Positions 1 to 8,795 of a stretch of 22,149 nt of DNA are shown here, piece after piece; positions within the stretch are counted from its first letter, which is position 1; the number at the start of each line of letters is the position of its first letter. The position numbers were made by a program, and so were the translations under genes. Source of the DNA: an uncultured Collinsella sp. (GTDB lineage: Bacteria > Actinomycetota > Coriobacteriia > Coriobacteriales > Coriobacteriaceae). The DNA lies in NCBI GenBank assembly GCA_938036665.1, contig CALHWR010000199.1, positions 1 through 22,149 of the forward strand, given 5' to 3'. Under the pieces are notes generated by a model. It had not been told where the DNA came from. It did not search any database and worked only from the letters and a program-made list of their open reading frames with translations.

Positions 1-3
1 ACA

Positions 4-26
4 GGAGGCCACTTAATGTGGCCTCC
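4..26. terminator. Perfect 9-bp hairpin at window edge, possible terminator of an upstream gene
   Basis: GGAGGCCAC (4-12) and GTGGCCTCC (18-26) are perfect inverted repeats around a 5-nt TTAAT loop. The stem is compact and GC-rich like an intrinsic terminator stem, but no T-run follows on the plus strand, and on the minus strand the window ends. It may terminate whatever gene lies to the left. The stem is seen directly; the role is inferred. Confidence 0.4.
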
Positions 27-271
27 GTCGTGAGCAGGACTGTAGAGCAGGAAACTTCATCAGCGCCCGCCCCACGGGAAACCGGCGGGATAGACCAGTT
101 CAGATGGGGCTTTGATGCATGGGTGGTCTGTTGTTGTGCAAATGGGTATCATACTGTGGTTATTGCATCGACTCTGCGATGCATATTTGTACGTTCCCGA
201 CGGTCGGTTTGCCAGAAGCGCCCCGTCGGTTGTTTCAGACCCGTTTCGAAGAAAGGAAACAACACTAACCT
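27..271 (+). other. Non-coding leader upstream of rnj with two small hairpins
   Basis: No convincing gene is seen here. An open frame from a GTG at 18 has no ribosome binding site and a low-complexity product, and is judged spurious. Two inverted repeats are visible: GCATCG/CGATGC (165-170 and 177-182) and CCGACGG/CCGTCGG (197-203 and 223-229), the second followed by TTGTTT. They could fold in an rnj 5' leader. I could not fix a convincing -35/-10 pair, though TATCAT at 147-152 is a possible -10. AAAGGAAA at 252-259 is the rnj ribosome binding site. Confidence 0.4.
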
Positions 272-1942
272 ATGGCAGCTAAAAAATCATCTCCCTTGAA
301 GATCATCCCGCTCGGCGGCCTTGACGGCATCGGCAAGAACATGACGGTCTTCGAGTGCGGCGACGACATGGTGCTCGTCGACGCCGGCCTCATGTTCCCG
401 GATGACTCCCAGCCCGGTATCGACCTGGTGCTTCCCGACTACACCTATGTTTTGGAGAACGAGGAAAAGCTCCGCGGTATCGTCGTCACCCACGGCCACG
501 AGGACCACACCGGTTCGCTTCCGTATCTGCTGCAGGACCTCAACAACAAGGTGCCCATCTTTTCGAGCAAGCTGACGCTTGGCTTTATCGAGGGTAAGCT
601 TTCTGAGTTCCGCATCCGCGCACCCAAGTTCCGCGAGGTCAAGGGCGGCAGCCATGTCAACCTCGGCGGCATCTCGCTCGACTTCTTCTCGATGACGCAC
701 TCCATCCCCGGCGCTCTGGGCGTGTTCATCCGCACCAATCAGGGCACCGTTATGCACACCGGCGACTTTAAGCTCGACCAGACGCCCATCGACGGCGTCA
801 CGCCCGACTATGCCGCTATCAGCCGCTTTGCCAAGCAGGGCATCGACCTGTTGCTGTCCGACTCCACCAATGCCACGGTTCCCGGCTTTACCAAGTCCGA
901 GGCCGAGGTTGGTCCCAACCTGCTACATGCCATCAAGAACGCCCCGGGTCGCGTGTTCGTCGCTTCGTTCTCGAGCCATATCCATCGTTTGCAGCAGATC
1001 TGCGATGCCGCCCGCAAGTGCGGTCGTAAGGTCGTTGTGACCGGTCGTTCCATGCTCACCAACACCCGCGTCGCGCGCGAGCTGGGCTACCTCAACATCG
1101 ACGATGCCGATATCATCGATGCCTTCGATATCGATAACCTGCCCGACGACAAGATCGTCGTCATGTGCACCGGTTCGCAGGGCGAGCCGCTGTCGGCCCT
1201 GTCCCGCATGGCCAATGGCGAGCACAAGACGCTCTCTATCCACGAGGGCGATACCGTCATCCTCTCGGCAACTCCCGTTCCCGGCAACGAGAAAGCCGTC
1301 CAGCAGGTCGTCAACAGCCTGGCCAAGCTCGGCTGCGACGTGTGGGATAAGAACCGCGCTCTTGTCCACGTCTCGGGCCACGGTAGCCAGGAGGAGCTCA
1401 AGCTCCTGATGGCCATGGCCAAGCCCACGTACTTTATGCCGGTTCACGGTGAGGCCGTGCATCTGCGCGCCCATGCCCAGCTTGCCCGCAAGATGGGCAT
1501 CAAGGACGATCATATCTTTATCCTCGATAACGGCGACACGCTCGAGATGCGCGGCGGTATCGTCAAGCGCGGTACGCCCGTCGAGTCCGGCGTCGTCTAC
1601 GTCGACGGCCTTCGTATCGGCGATACCGACCCCATCGTCTTGCGCGATCGTCAGAAGCTCGCCAATGACGGTATGGTTACCGCTGTTGCCATCGTCTCGC
1701 TTAAACACAAGAAGATCGAGGCCATCGAGTTCTCGGGCCGCGGCGTCTCGTTTGCCATCGACGACCAGTTCTCTGAGGATGCCTCCGCGTCCATCATGAA
1801 GACGATCGAGAAGGGCAAGTTCAGCTTTACGAGCAGCGGTTCCGATGCCATTCGCAAGGCCGTGCGCGACTCACTCTCTAACTTTATCTGGAGCCGTACG
1901 CGCACTCGTCCGATGATCATCCCGGTCGTCATGGAGGTTTAG
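272..1942 (+). CDS. rnj: Ribonuclease J, metallo-beta-lactamase/beta-CASP exo- and endoribonuclease
   Basis: RNase J matures and degrades RNA in the cytoplasm, acting as a 5'-3' exonuclease and an endonuclease. The 556-residue product has the usual family length. The zinc-binding HGHEDH motif is at residues 74-79, a second metal-site segment (HTGDFKLDQTP) lies near residue 163, and the beta-CASP and C-terminal regions are intact. The ATG at 272 follows AAAGGAAA at a workable spacing and gives the usual short N-terminus before the first beta strand. It is the first gene of a tight plus-strand cluster; its stop is one base before the ftsK start. Together with rny further along, the organism encodes both RNase J and RNase Y, as many Gram-positive-type bacteria do. 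Confidence 0.96.
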   Translation: MAAKKSSPLKIIPLGGLDGIGKNMTVFECGDDMVLVDAGLMFPDDSQPGIDLVLPDYTYVLENEEKLRGIVVTHGHEDHTGSLPYLLQDLNNKVPIFSSKLTLGFIEGKLSEFRIRAPKFREVKGGSHVNLGGISLDFFSMTHSIPGALGVFIRTNQGTVMHTGDFKLDQTPIDGVTPDYAAISRFAKQGIDLLLSDSTNATVPGFTKSEAEVGPNLLHAIKNAPGRVFVASFSSHIHRLQQICDAARKCGRKVVVTGRSMLTNTRVARELGYLNIDDADIIDAFDIDNLPDDKIVVMCTGSQGEPLSALSRMANGEHKTLSIHEGDTVILSATPVPGNEKAVQQVVNSLAKLGCDVWDKNRALVHVSGHGSQEELKLLMAMAKPTYFMPVHGEAVHLRAHAQLARKMGIKDDHIFILDNGDTLEMRGGIVKRGTPVESGVVYVDGLRIGDTDPIVLRDRQKLANDGMVTAVAIVSLKHKKIEAIEFSGRGVSFAIDDQFSEDASASIMKTIEKGKFSFTSSGSDAIRKAVRDSLSNFIWSRTRTRPMIIPVVMEV

Positions 1943-1946
1943 TTTG
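1933..1946 (+). promoter_or_regulatory. Ribosome binding site fixing a TTG start for ftsK
   Basis: GGAGG at 1933-1937 lies six bases before TTG at 1944-1946. No in-frame ATG exists in the first part of the reading frame that would keep the basic N-terminal tail and be equally well placed. The near-ideal spacing supports the TTG start and suggests translation coupled to rnj, whose stop codon lies between the site and the start. Confidence 0.75.
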
Positions 1947-4724
1947 GCGCGCGGATCTGCACAAAACGCCAAAGGCAATAAAGCCAACAACCAACCGGCA
2001 TCTGCTAAGGGTGCCGGTTCCCATCTTCGTGCCAATAAAGGTCACGAGGCCGACTTCGACGATTTTGAGCCCCTGGTCGAGCCTTCGGCCAACCGCGATA
2101 TCGCCGGCGTGGTCATTGCCGTTTTGGCGATTGCGTCCTTCATTGCCGTGATTTCGCCGGCGACCGCACCCGTTACGGCTGCGGTTGCCGGTTTCTACCA
2201 CCTGGGCTTTGGTCTGGGCGCCTACGTGCTGCCGATTGTCATTTTGCTGTTTGCCGCCACGCTCTTTTTAGGCGAGGATTCGCCGCTCAACGTGCGCTCT
2301 GTTGCGGGCGGTGCCGTGGTCTTTATCGCCGTCGTCTCCATTCTTTCGCTGATGGTGCCGGGTACGAGCGACTCGTGCGACCTTATGTTCACGCTGCAAA
2401 ACCTGTCCGCCTCGGGTGGCTACATCGGTGCGTTTATTGCGAGTGCATTGCAGAATGCCCTGGGTAAGCCTATCGCAATGGTGGTCCTATTGGGTCTGGC
2501 CGTCGTTGGCTTTGTCATCATCGGCTTTTCGGTGGGCGGCGTTTTGCGCTCTGCCCGCGACCGTGCGGCCGATTTTGCCGAGCGCCGTCGTGCCGACGTC
2601 AACGCGAGTCCGTGGGGTGACGACGAAGCCCTGTCGGTGCCCGGCGTTGCCCGTCCGCACCTGAGCATTCTTCGTCAAAAGGGCTCCGATATGGCCGTGA
2701 CCACGGTGATGGGCAACGATGATGACCTGGTTTTGGACGATGACGACGAGGACGAGGATCCGTTTGTCGACGTGTCCGATGCCGTGGAGGCCGAGCGCGC
2801 CAAGACGACGCTGCTGCCGCGCCGTCATGCCAAGAAGAGCAAGACGGCTCCCAAGCTCAATACGAGTGAACCCGACCCGTCTTGGTCCGAGAGCGAGATT
2901 GAGCTTACCGAGGGCGATGACGAGGACGACGAGGCTCCGATCGAGACTGCCAAGACGACCTTGCTGCCGCGTCGCCATGCCAGGCGCGGCCAGGTGCCCG
3001 GCCAGCTTTCGATGGAGGACGATCCGGACAAGGTCGACGAGTCCGAGCCGCCGTTTGCCGTGAATCCCGTCTCGGCCGCCCCTCAAATTCCTGATTTCCT
3101 CAAGCATCCCAAGGTTGCCGATGCGTCTGTTGCGAGCGCTGCCGAGGCGTCTACTTCGAGCGATGGGGGAGCGGACAATGCCCCCGCGGATAACGAGGGC
3201 GAAGAAGAGGACGGCCTTAAGCTTCCGCCGCTCGAAATCCTGCATGCAAACCCTCAGTCCGCTTCTGCCGCATCTTCGGACAAGGAGCTGGAACAGACCG
3301 CCGAGTCGCTGCAGTCCACGCTGCTTGAGTTTGGCCGTAGCGCTCGCGTTGTCGGCTGGATTGCCGGCCCCACGGTGACGACTTTTAAGCTGCAGCCCGG
3401 CGAGGGTGAGCGCGTGAGCAAGATTTCGAGCCTTGAGGACGACATCGCGCTGTCGCTTGCTGCTCAGTCCGTGCGTATCTTTGCCCCGATTCCCGGCACC
3501 TCGCTCGTGGGTATCGAGATCCCCAATCGCAAGCGTCAGAACGTCAACTTGGGCGACGTGCTGCCCTATGTTAAGGGCGGTCCGCTTGAGCTTGCCATCG
3601 GCCGCGACGCCGAGGGCACGCCGGTCGTCGCCGACCTCGCCAAGATGCCCCACCTGCTGATCGCCGGTACCACGGGTTCCGGTAAGTCGGTCATGATCAA
3701 CTCCATCATCACGACCCTGCTCATGCGCGCGCTCCCCGAGGACGTTCGCTTGATCATGGTCGACCCCAAGCGCGTCGAGCTCGCAGGCTATAACGGCCTG
3801 CCGCATCTTTACGTGCCCGTAGTGACCGAGCCCAAGCAGGCCGCGAGCGCCTTGCAGTGGGCGGTGTCCGAAATGGAGCGCCGCCTGAAGGTCTTCGAGC
3901 GCCTGAACGTGCGCAAGATCTCGACCTATAACGAAAAGCAGGCCGCCGGCGAGTTTGAGCATTACGATAACCCGCCGCAAAAGATGCCCTACCTGGTCAT
4001 CATCATCGACGAGCTTTCGGACCTGATGATGGTCGCCGGCAAGGACGTCGAGGCCTCGATTGTGCGTATCGCCCAGCTGGGCCGTGCCGCCGGTATCCAC
4101 CTTATCGTGGCGACCCAGCGTCCGAGCTCTAACGTGGTGACGGGCCTCATCAAGGCAAACATTACCAACCGTATCGCCTTCAACGTCGCAACGGGCATCG
4201 ACTCCCGCGTCATCATTGACCAGATGGGTGCCGAAAAGCTCACCGGCTTGGGTGACATGCTGTTCTCAAAGGTCGACTGGGGCAAGCCCCGCCGCATCCA
4301 GGGCTGCTTTGTTTCGGATGACGAGATCAACGAGATTGTCGAGTTCGTTAAGTCGCAAAGCGAGCCCGACTACCATGAGGAGATCCTGTCGGCTGTGGCA
4401 CCTGCCTCCATGTCCATGGCAGGTGGCGGCGGCATCGTGCGAACCGGCGTTGCCGAGCCTCAGGACGACGATCCGCTTATCTGGGAAGCCGCTCATATTG
4501 TGGTGGAATCGCAGCTGGGCTCCACATCTGGCCTGCAACGCCGCCTGAAGGTTGGCTATGCGCGCGCCGGGCGTATTATGGACATGCTGGAAGAAAAGGG
4601 TGTCGTCGGACCGCCCGACGGTTCCAAGCCGCGCGAGGTTCTGCTGGATGAAGAAGGCCTTGCCACGCTGGAATCCGTCGACGCCGAGATGGCACGTGAA
4701 GATCGTGAGTTTGGAGGATTCTGA
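1944..4724 (+). CDS. ftsK: FtsK/SpoIIIE family DNA translocase
   Basis: This is a membrane-anchored ATPase that pumps chromosomal DNA through the division septum. The start is TTG at 1944, six bases after GGAGG (1933-1937), which lies inside the end of rnj. The 926-residue product has about four membrane segments (roughly residues 53-75, 84-110, 118-138 and 178-198). A long acidic linker (about 210-430) follows, then the beta-CASP-unrelated RecA-like motor with Walker A GTTGSGKS at 575-582 and Walker B ending in D689-E690, and finally a C-terminal winged-helix gamma domain (TSGLQRRLKVGYARAGRIMD) that in the family reads KOPS/SRS-type DNA signals. The linker repeats AKTTLLPRRHA at 286-296 and 336-346. 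The stop overlaps the next start. Confidence 0.95.
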   Translation: MARGSAQNAKGNKANNQPASAKGAGSHLRANKGHEADFDDFEPLVEPSANRDIAGVVIAVLAIASFIAVISPATAPVTAAVAGFYHLGFGLGAYVLPIVILLFAATLFLGEDSPLNVRSVAGGAVVFIAVVSILSLMVPGTSDSCDLMFTLQNLSASGGYIGAFIASALQNALGKPIAMVVLLGLAVVGFVIIGFSVGGVLRSARDRAADFAERRRADVNASPWGDDEALSVPGVARPHLSILRQKGSDMAVTTVMGNDDDLVLDDDDEDEDPFVDVSDAVEAERAKTTLLPRRHAKKSKTAPKLNTSEPDPSWSESEIELTEGDDEDDEAPIETAKTTLLPRRHARRGQVPGQLSMEDDPDKVDESEPPFAVNPVSAAPQIPDFLKHPKVADASVASAAEASTSSDGGADNAPADNEGEEEDGLKLPPLEILHANPQSASAASSDKELEQTAESLQSTLLEFGRSARVVGWIAGPTVTTFKLQPGEGERVSKISSLEDDIALSLAAQSVRIFAPIPGTSLVGIEIPNRKRQNVNLGDVLPYVKGGPLELAIGRDAEGTPVVADLAKMPHLLIAGTTGSGKSVMINSIITTLLMRALPEDVRLIMVDPKRVELAGYNGLPHLYVPVVTEPKQAASALQWAVSEMERRLKVFERLNVRKISTYNEKQAAGEFEHYDNPPQKMPYLVIIIDELSDLMMVAGKDVEASIVRIAQLGRAAGIHLIVATQRPSSNVVTGLIKANITNRIAFNVATGIDSRVIIDQMGAEKLTGLGDMLFSKVDWGKPRRIQGCFVSDDEINEIVEFVKSQSEPDYHEEILSAVAPASMSMAGGGGIVRTGVAEPQDDDPLIWEAAHIVVESQLGSTSGLQRRLKVGYARAGRIMDMLEEKGVVGPPDGSKPREVLLDEEGLATLESVDAEMAREDREFGGF

Positions 4725-6235
4725 TGGCTGCACGCTTTGGTGACATGCTGCTCGAGCAGCGTCGCCGAATGGGCCTTTCCATTCAGCAGGTCGCCAACAC
4801 CATCAAAATCAGGCCGCAGATCATCGAGTTTTTCGAGAATGGCAATTTTGCATCGATGCCTCCGCGCGGCTATGCGCAGGGCATGATTTCGAGCTATGCG
4901 CGCTTTTTGGGCCTCAATCCGCGGGAGGTCGTCAACGCTTATTTTGACGATCTGATGGCATATGAGCGCGAGACGTCGCAGCAGGGCGGTCGTTTTCAGG
5001 ACGCCGCCGGCTACGTCAATTCGCGTTCCTCGGTCGACAACGGCCGCTTCCTGATGGTTCAGGGCGGGCGTTCGACGCGTTATGGCCAGCGCCCTCAGCA
5101 GGCTGGCTATGTTACCGAAACGGGCTCGAGCGAGGAGATTCGTTCCCAGCGCGATCGTTTTCGCAGCACGCCGGCGCCCGAGGAGCGCGCACTCCCCGCT
5201 GCCCGCGGTGTCGCACGTGACCCTCGTGCCGGCTACGGCGATGGTGGTTATTCCGATCGCGGTTGCCGTGGTGTCTCTACCGGACGCTCTCGCGGTGGCT
5301 ATGCGGACGCCGATGCCACGCAGGTGACGCCGCGTCTTCGCTCTCAATCACAGCCGTATGACCAGCGCTCTTCGGCTCCGCGTTCGGGCCAGCGTGGCTA
5401 TCAAGGCCGCGGTGAACTTGCGCCCCGCTCGGGTCAGCGCAGCCTTCAGGGCCAGGGCGGCTATCGCGGCCGTTCCGATAGCAATCGCGGTCGTATGCCT
5501 CAGGGAGGCGGCCGCAGCAGTTCCGGTCGTGGACGCGGCGGATCCCGTACTCCTCAAAACAACGGGCTCGATCCGCGTATCGTCTACGCCGGCATCGGCG
5601 CCGTGGCATTGCTGCTGATTGTGCTCATCGTGGTGCTTCTGCGCGGCTGCGCATCTTCGACGCCCGAGACCACGCCCGAGACGCCCGCTGCCACCAAGAC
5701 GACGACTAAGAAGTCTTCTAAGAAGACCGAAACGGTCGACGAGGACGAAGACACCGATGAGGCGACGGATGAGTCGACTGATTCGGACGCTACCAAGACG
5801 ACGGCCAAGAAGGAAGAAAGCGAGGTCACGAAGGTCAAGGTCTCCGTTGCCAAGGGAAAGACCGCGTGGATTGAGGTCAAGGTCGACGGCAAGTCGGTCT
5901 ATGGCGCCCAGGCGACTGGCCCCTTTGAGCAGGAGTATACGCCCGAGTCCTCGATCGAGATCACCACGTCCAAGCCTTCCGATGTCACCGTTACCAAGAA
6001 CGGTGAAAAGGTCCGTTACGATACCAAGACCTCGGGCGTGGCGCGCGTGACGATCACCGTTCCCAAGAAGGAGACGTCTGATTCCGAGAATGGTGAAAGT
6101 TCTGATGGTACCGACACCACCGATGGTACCGATACCACCGACGGTACCGATGCCCAGTCCACGGATGGCGCCGATACCGCAACTGACGGTCAGACACCCA
6201 CCGATTCTACCGACAATTCGTACGATAGCTACTAG
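4724..6235 (+). CDS. rodZ: RodZ-like membrane protein with N-terminal helix-turn-helix
   Basis: RodZ-type proteins link the cytoskeleton or cell-wall machinery to the membrane. The 503-residue product starts with a Cro/C1-like HTH of the HTH_25 type (about residues 3-80, including GLSIQQVANTIKIRPQIIEF). A long Arg/Gly/Ser/Gln-rich cytoplasmic linker (about 85-280) follows, then one membrane helix (286-309, ending RGC), a Thr/Lys/Glu-rich outer stalk, a beta-rich domain resembling DUF4115 (about 365-450), and a low-complexity tail with DGTDTT repeats. ATG at 4724 overlaps the ftsK stop (TGATG), with GGAGG at 4713-4717. The position upstream of pgsA and recA matches the ymfM (rodZ) gene of Bacillus. 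The linker and tail are longer than in typical RodZ. Confidence 0.85.
   Translation: MAARFGDMLLEQRRRMGLSIQQVANTIKIRPQIIEFFENGNFASMPPRGYAQGMISSYARFLGLNPREVVNAYFDDLMAYERETSQQGGRFQDAAGYVNSRSSVDNGRFLMVQGGRSTRYGQRPQQAGYVTETGSSEEIRSQRDRFRSTPAPEERALPAARGVARDPRAGYGDGGYSDRGCRGVSTGRSRGGYADADATQVTPRLRSQSQPYDQRSSAPRSGQRGYQGRGELAPRSGQRSLQGQGGYRGRSDSNRGRMPQGGGRSSSGRGRGGSRTPQNNGLDPRIVYAGIGAVALLLIVLIVVLLRGCASSTPETTPETPAATKTTTKKSSKKTETVDEDEDTDEATDESTDSDATKTTAKKEESEVTKVKVSVAKGKTAWIEVKVDGKSVYGAQATGPFEQEYTPESSIEITTSKPSDVTVTKNGEKVRYDTKTSGVARVTITVPKKETSDSENGESSDGTDTTDGTDTTDGTDAQSTDGADTATDGQTPTDSTDNSYDSY
6104..6154 (+). repeat. 18-bp in-frame tandem repeat in the rodZ tail
   Basis: Two 18-bp units (6104-6121 and 6122-6139) and a partial third (6140-6154) encode DGTDTT, DGTDTT and DGTDA, starting at residue 461 of the RodZ-like protein. 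The DNA copies differ only at synonymous sites. Such a tract may vary in copy number by slippage between strains; this is inference. Confidence 0.75.
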
Positions 6236-6261
6236 GCCGCTCGTACGCGAAAGGAAACATC

Positions 6262-6759
6262 ATGGCTAAAGATTCAAGCTTCGACGTCGTGTCCGAGGTC
6301 AATATGCAGGAGGTCGACAATGCCTTCCAGCAGACCACGCGCGAGATTTCCCAGCGCTATGACCTCAAGGACTCCGGCGCCACCATCGAGCTTTCGAAGG
6401 GCGACAAACTCTTTACGATCAACGCCCCGGCCGACTTTGTCTCCAAGCAGATCATCGATGTCCTGAGCTCCAAGCTCATCAAGCGTGGCATCGATCTTAA
6501 GGCTGTGTCCTGGGATGCGCCTCAGGCTGCCTCGGGCGGCACCGTGCGCGTGCTCGGTCACATCGTCGAGGGTATCGACCAGACGACTGCCAAGAAGATC
6601 AATAAGGACATTAAGGATCAGAAGCTCAAGGTCAAGGTGACGATTGAGGCCGACAAACTGCGTGTTTCCTCTGCTTCCAAGGATGCGCTGCAGGCCGTGA
6701 TCCAGTTCCTGCGCGACCAGGACTACGGTCAGCCGCTGCAGTTCACCAACTACCGCTAA
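6262..6759 (+). CDS. yajQ: YajQ family nucleotide-binding protein (UPF0234)
   Basis: The 165-residue product matches YajQ in length and sequence. It has the conserved N-terminal block MAKDSSFDVVSEVNMQEVDNA, the RYDLK element and the C-terminal block ending in the usual PLQFTNYR. Family members have been reported to bind nucleotides, including cyclic di-GMP in Xanthomonas, but the role in Actinomycetota is not established. ATG at 6262 follows AAAGGAAA at 6250-6257. It lies 26 bp after rodZ and 26 bp before rimO and is probably co-transcribed with them. Nothing in the sequence suggests truncation. Confidence 0.93.
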   Translation: MAKDSSFDVVSEVNMQEVDNAFQQTTREISQRYDLKDSGATIELSKGDKLFTINAPADFVSKQIIDVLSSKLIKRGIDLKAVSWDAPQAASGGTVRVLGHIVEGIDQTTAKKINKDIKDQKLKVKVTIEADKLRVSSASKDALQAVIQFLRDQDYGQPLQFTNYR

Positions 6760-6785
6760 TTCATTCGAAAGGACTGCTCTCCAAC

Positions 6786-8135
6786 ATGGATACACCGTTG
6801 GGCTCCGTGCTCTACATCACCCTCGGGTGCGCTAAGAACGAGGTTGACACCGACCGCATGCGTTCTCTTTTGACCGCCGCGGGCTACGAGGAGGCATTCG
6901 ACCCGCAGGATGCCGATATCGCCATCGTCAATACATGCTCGTTCCTCGCCTCCGCAACGTCCGAGAGCATCGAGACCACGCTCGAGCTCGCCAACGAGGT
7001 TCAGGACGGCGTTCGTTCTTGCCCCATCGTCATGTGCGGCTGTGTGCCGTCGCGCTATGGCGACGATCTGCCCGATGAGCTGCCCGAGGTCGCTGCCTTT
7101 GTGAAGGCCGACGAGGAGGATGGCATCGTGGCGGTCATCGATGGCGTGCTGGGCGTCGAGCGCGAGATTGCCGTCTATATTCCGCAGGTCAAGCGCACCG
7201 TCGAGGGCGCTGTCGCCTACGTCAAGATCTCCGATGGCTGCAACCGCTTCTGTAGCTTCTGCATGATCCCGTATATTCGCGGTCGCTATCATTCGCGCAA
7301 TGCCGAGAGCATTATCTCCGAGGTGCGCGACCTGGTTGCCGGCGGTGTGCGCGAGATCGTGCTGATCGGCCAGGACACGGGTATTTGGGGCACCGACTTT
7401 GCTGACGAGGATGTCGCCGAGGGCTCGCCGCGCAATCTGGCGCAGCTGCTGCGTGCCGTCGCCGAGGCCGTGCGTCCGCACAACGTCTGGGTCCGTGTGC
7501 TCTACCTGCAGCCCGAGGGCATGACTGACGAGCTCATTGAGACCATTCGTGATACGCCCGAGGTGCTGCCCTATATCGATATCCCCGTGCAGCACTGCGA
7601 CGCGCGCATCCTCAAGGCTATGCGCCGTTCTGGTTCGCGCCAGGAGCTCGAGGACCTGTTCCGCGATCTGCGTGAGCGCATCCCCGGCATCGTGATCCGT
7701 TCCACGGCCATGGTCGGCTTCCCGACCGAGACCGACGACGAGTTCCGCGACCTTATCGACTTTATGGACACCGTCGGCTTCGACTACACGAGCGTCTTTG
7801 CCTACTCGCAGGAGGAGGGCAGCCTGGCCGCCAAGATGGAGGGCCAGGTCGACGAAGAGGTCAAGCTCGAGCGCGCCCAGGAGGCCATGGACCTGGCCGA
7901 GTCGCTCGGTTTTGCTGCAACTGCCGCACATGTGGGCGAGCGCGCCCAGGTGATTGTCGACGGTATCGAAGAGACCGAAGACGGCGCCGAGCTGATCGGA
8001 CATGCCTGGTTCCAGGCGCCTGATTCCGATGGCGCGGTGCATCTGGATGCCAGCGAGGCATCTGTGGGCGATATTCTGACGGTCGAGTTTACCGATAGCT
8101 TCTGCTATGAGCTTATCGGCCATGTTGTGGAGTAG
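6786..8135 (+). CDS. rimO: Ribosomal protein uS12 methylthiotransferase RimO
   Basis: RimO is a radical-SAM enzyme with two iron-sulfur clusters that methylthiolates an aspartate of ribosomal protein S12. The 449-residue product has the N-terminal UPF0004 cluster cysteines C15 (TLGCAKN), C51 (NTCSF) and C86 (CGC). The radical SAM CxxxCxxC triad is C152, C156 and C159 (DGCNRFCSFC), and a C-terminal TRAM domain follows (about 380-449). The TLGCAKNEVDTD start distinguishes RimO from the paralogue MiaB, which is also present in this window. ATG at 6786 follows AAAGGA. The stop is 9 bp before pgsA. Confidence 0.95.
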   Translation: MDTPLGSVLYITLGCAKNEVDTDRMRSLLTAAGYEEAFDPQDADIAIVNTCSFLASATSESIETTLELANEVQDGVRSCPIVMCGCVPSRYGDDLPDELPEVAAFVKADEEDGIVAVIDGVLGVEREIAVYIPQVKRTVEGAVAYVKISDGCNRFCSFCMIPYIRGRYHSRNAESIISEVRDLVAGGVREIVLIGQDTGIWGTDFADEDVAEGSPRNLAQLLRAVAEAVRPHNVWVRVLYLQPEGMTDELIETIRDTPEVLPYIDIPVQHCDARILKAMRRSGSRQELEDLFRDLRERIPGIVIRSTAMVGFPTETDDEFRDLIDFMDTVGFDYTSVFAYSQEEGSLAAKMEGQVDEEVKLERAQEAMDLAESLGFAATAAHVGERAQVIVDGIEETEDGAELIGHAWFQAPDSDGAVHLDASEASVGDILTVEFTDSFCYELIGHVVE

Positions 8136-8144
8136 GAGAGCGTC

Positions 8145-8783
8145 GTGGCAAACGAGAGCAATAAGGAACTGACGAGTGTTTGGACGCCCGCCAACATCGT
8201 GACGTGCGTTCGCATCGTCTTTATCCCGGTGTTCATGATCGTGTCGGCGCTTTCTCACACGAGTGTTGCCGGTACAGATTGGAGCACCTTCGACGGCCCG
8301 CTCGCCGCCGCTGCCTTCATTCTGTACGTCATCCTGTCGTGCACCGATAAGGTTGACGGCTACCTGGCGCGCTCGCGCAACGAGATTACCGACTTCGGTA
8401 AATTCTTGGACCCCATCGCCGACAAGCTGCTCGTATTCTCGGCCCTGCTGCTATTCTTGGACTTTGGTGCCGTGTCGGTTTGGTCCGTGTTCATCATCTT
8501 GTTCCGCGAGCTGCTGGTAAGCGCCCTGCGCATGGTCGCTAGTGCCGCCGGCGTTGTCGTTGCGGCCGATAAGCTCGGCAAGTACAAGACGGCGACCACG
8601 ATGGTCTCCATCTGCGGTTACCTGTGCGTCTTTGCGATGGCCGGCTTGCACCTTGGCCCGCTGGCGCTGACGCTCGGCATCTACTCGGTGTCGCGTTTCC
8701 TGTACGCCGTTGCCGTTGTCCTGACCGTTATCTCGGGCGCCCAGTACTTCTGGAACTGCCGCAAGATCGTCTTTTCGGTCTAG
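8145..8783 (+). CDS. pgsA: CDP-diacylglycerol--glycerol-3-phosphate 3-phosphatidyltransferase
   Basis: PgsA makes phosphatidylglycerol phosphate from CDP-diacylglycerol and glycerol-3-phosphate at the cytoplasmic membrane. The 212-residue hydrophobic product has about six membrane segments. It carries the CDP-alcohol phosphatidyltransferase signature with D68, D71, G72, A75, R76, G85, D89 and D93, all in register. The start is GTG at 8145, preceded by GGAG at 8135-8138, which overlaps the rimO stop. Neighbouring rodZ, pgsA, cinA and recA is the arrangement seen in Bacillus and many relatives. Other CDP-alcohol transferases share the motif, so the exact substrate rests mainly on synteny and sequence feel. 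Confidence 0.9.
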   Translation: MANESNKELTSVWTPANIVTCVRIVFIPVFMIVSALSHTSVAGTDWSTFDGPLAAAAFILYVILSCTDKVDGYLARSRNEITDFGKFLDPIADKLLVFSALLLFLDFGAVSVWSVFIILFRELLVSALRMVASAAGVVVAADKLGKYKTATTMVSICGYLCVFAMAGLHLGPLALTLGIYSVSRFLYAVAVVLTVISGAQYFWNCRKIVFSV

Positions 8784-8795
8784 GTCCTAGTGGGT

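Noticed and set aside
18..299. 93-codon open frame before rnj
   Set aside because: It starts inside a hairpin at a GTG without a ribosome binding site, overlaps the rnj start and has no recognisable protein features.
1929..2201. Minus-strand small open frame at the rnj/ftsK junction
   Set aside because: It is antisense to the coding region of ftsK and covers the clear ribosome binding site and start of that gene.
2487..4100. 537-codon minus-strand open frame opposite ftsK
   Set aside because: It is a shadow of ftsK coding sequence; it has no motif or credible start site and a composition typical of antisense translation.
6756..8258. 500-codon minus-strand open frame opposite rimO
   Set aside because: Antisense to an intact RimO with all cluster cysteines; the product is low-complexity and unlike any family I know.
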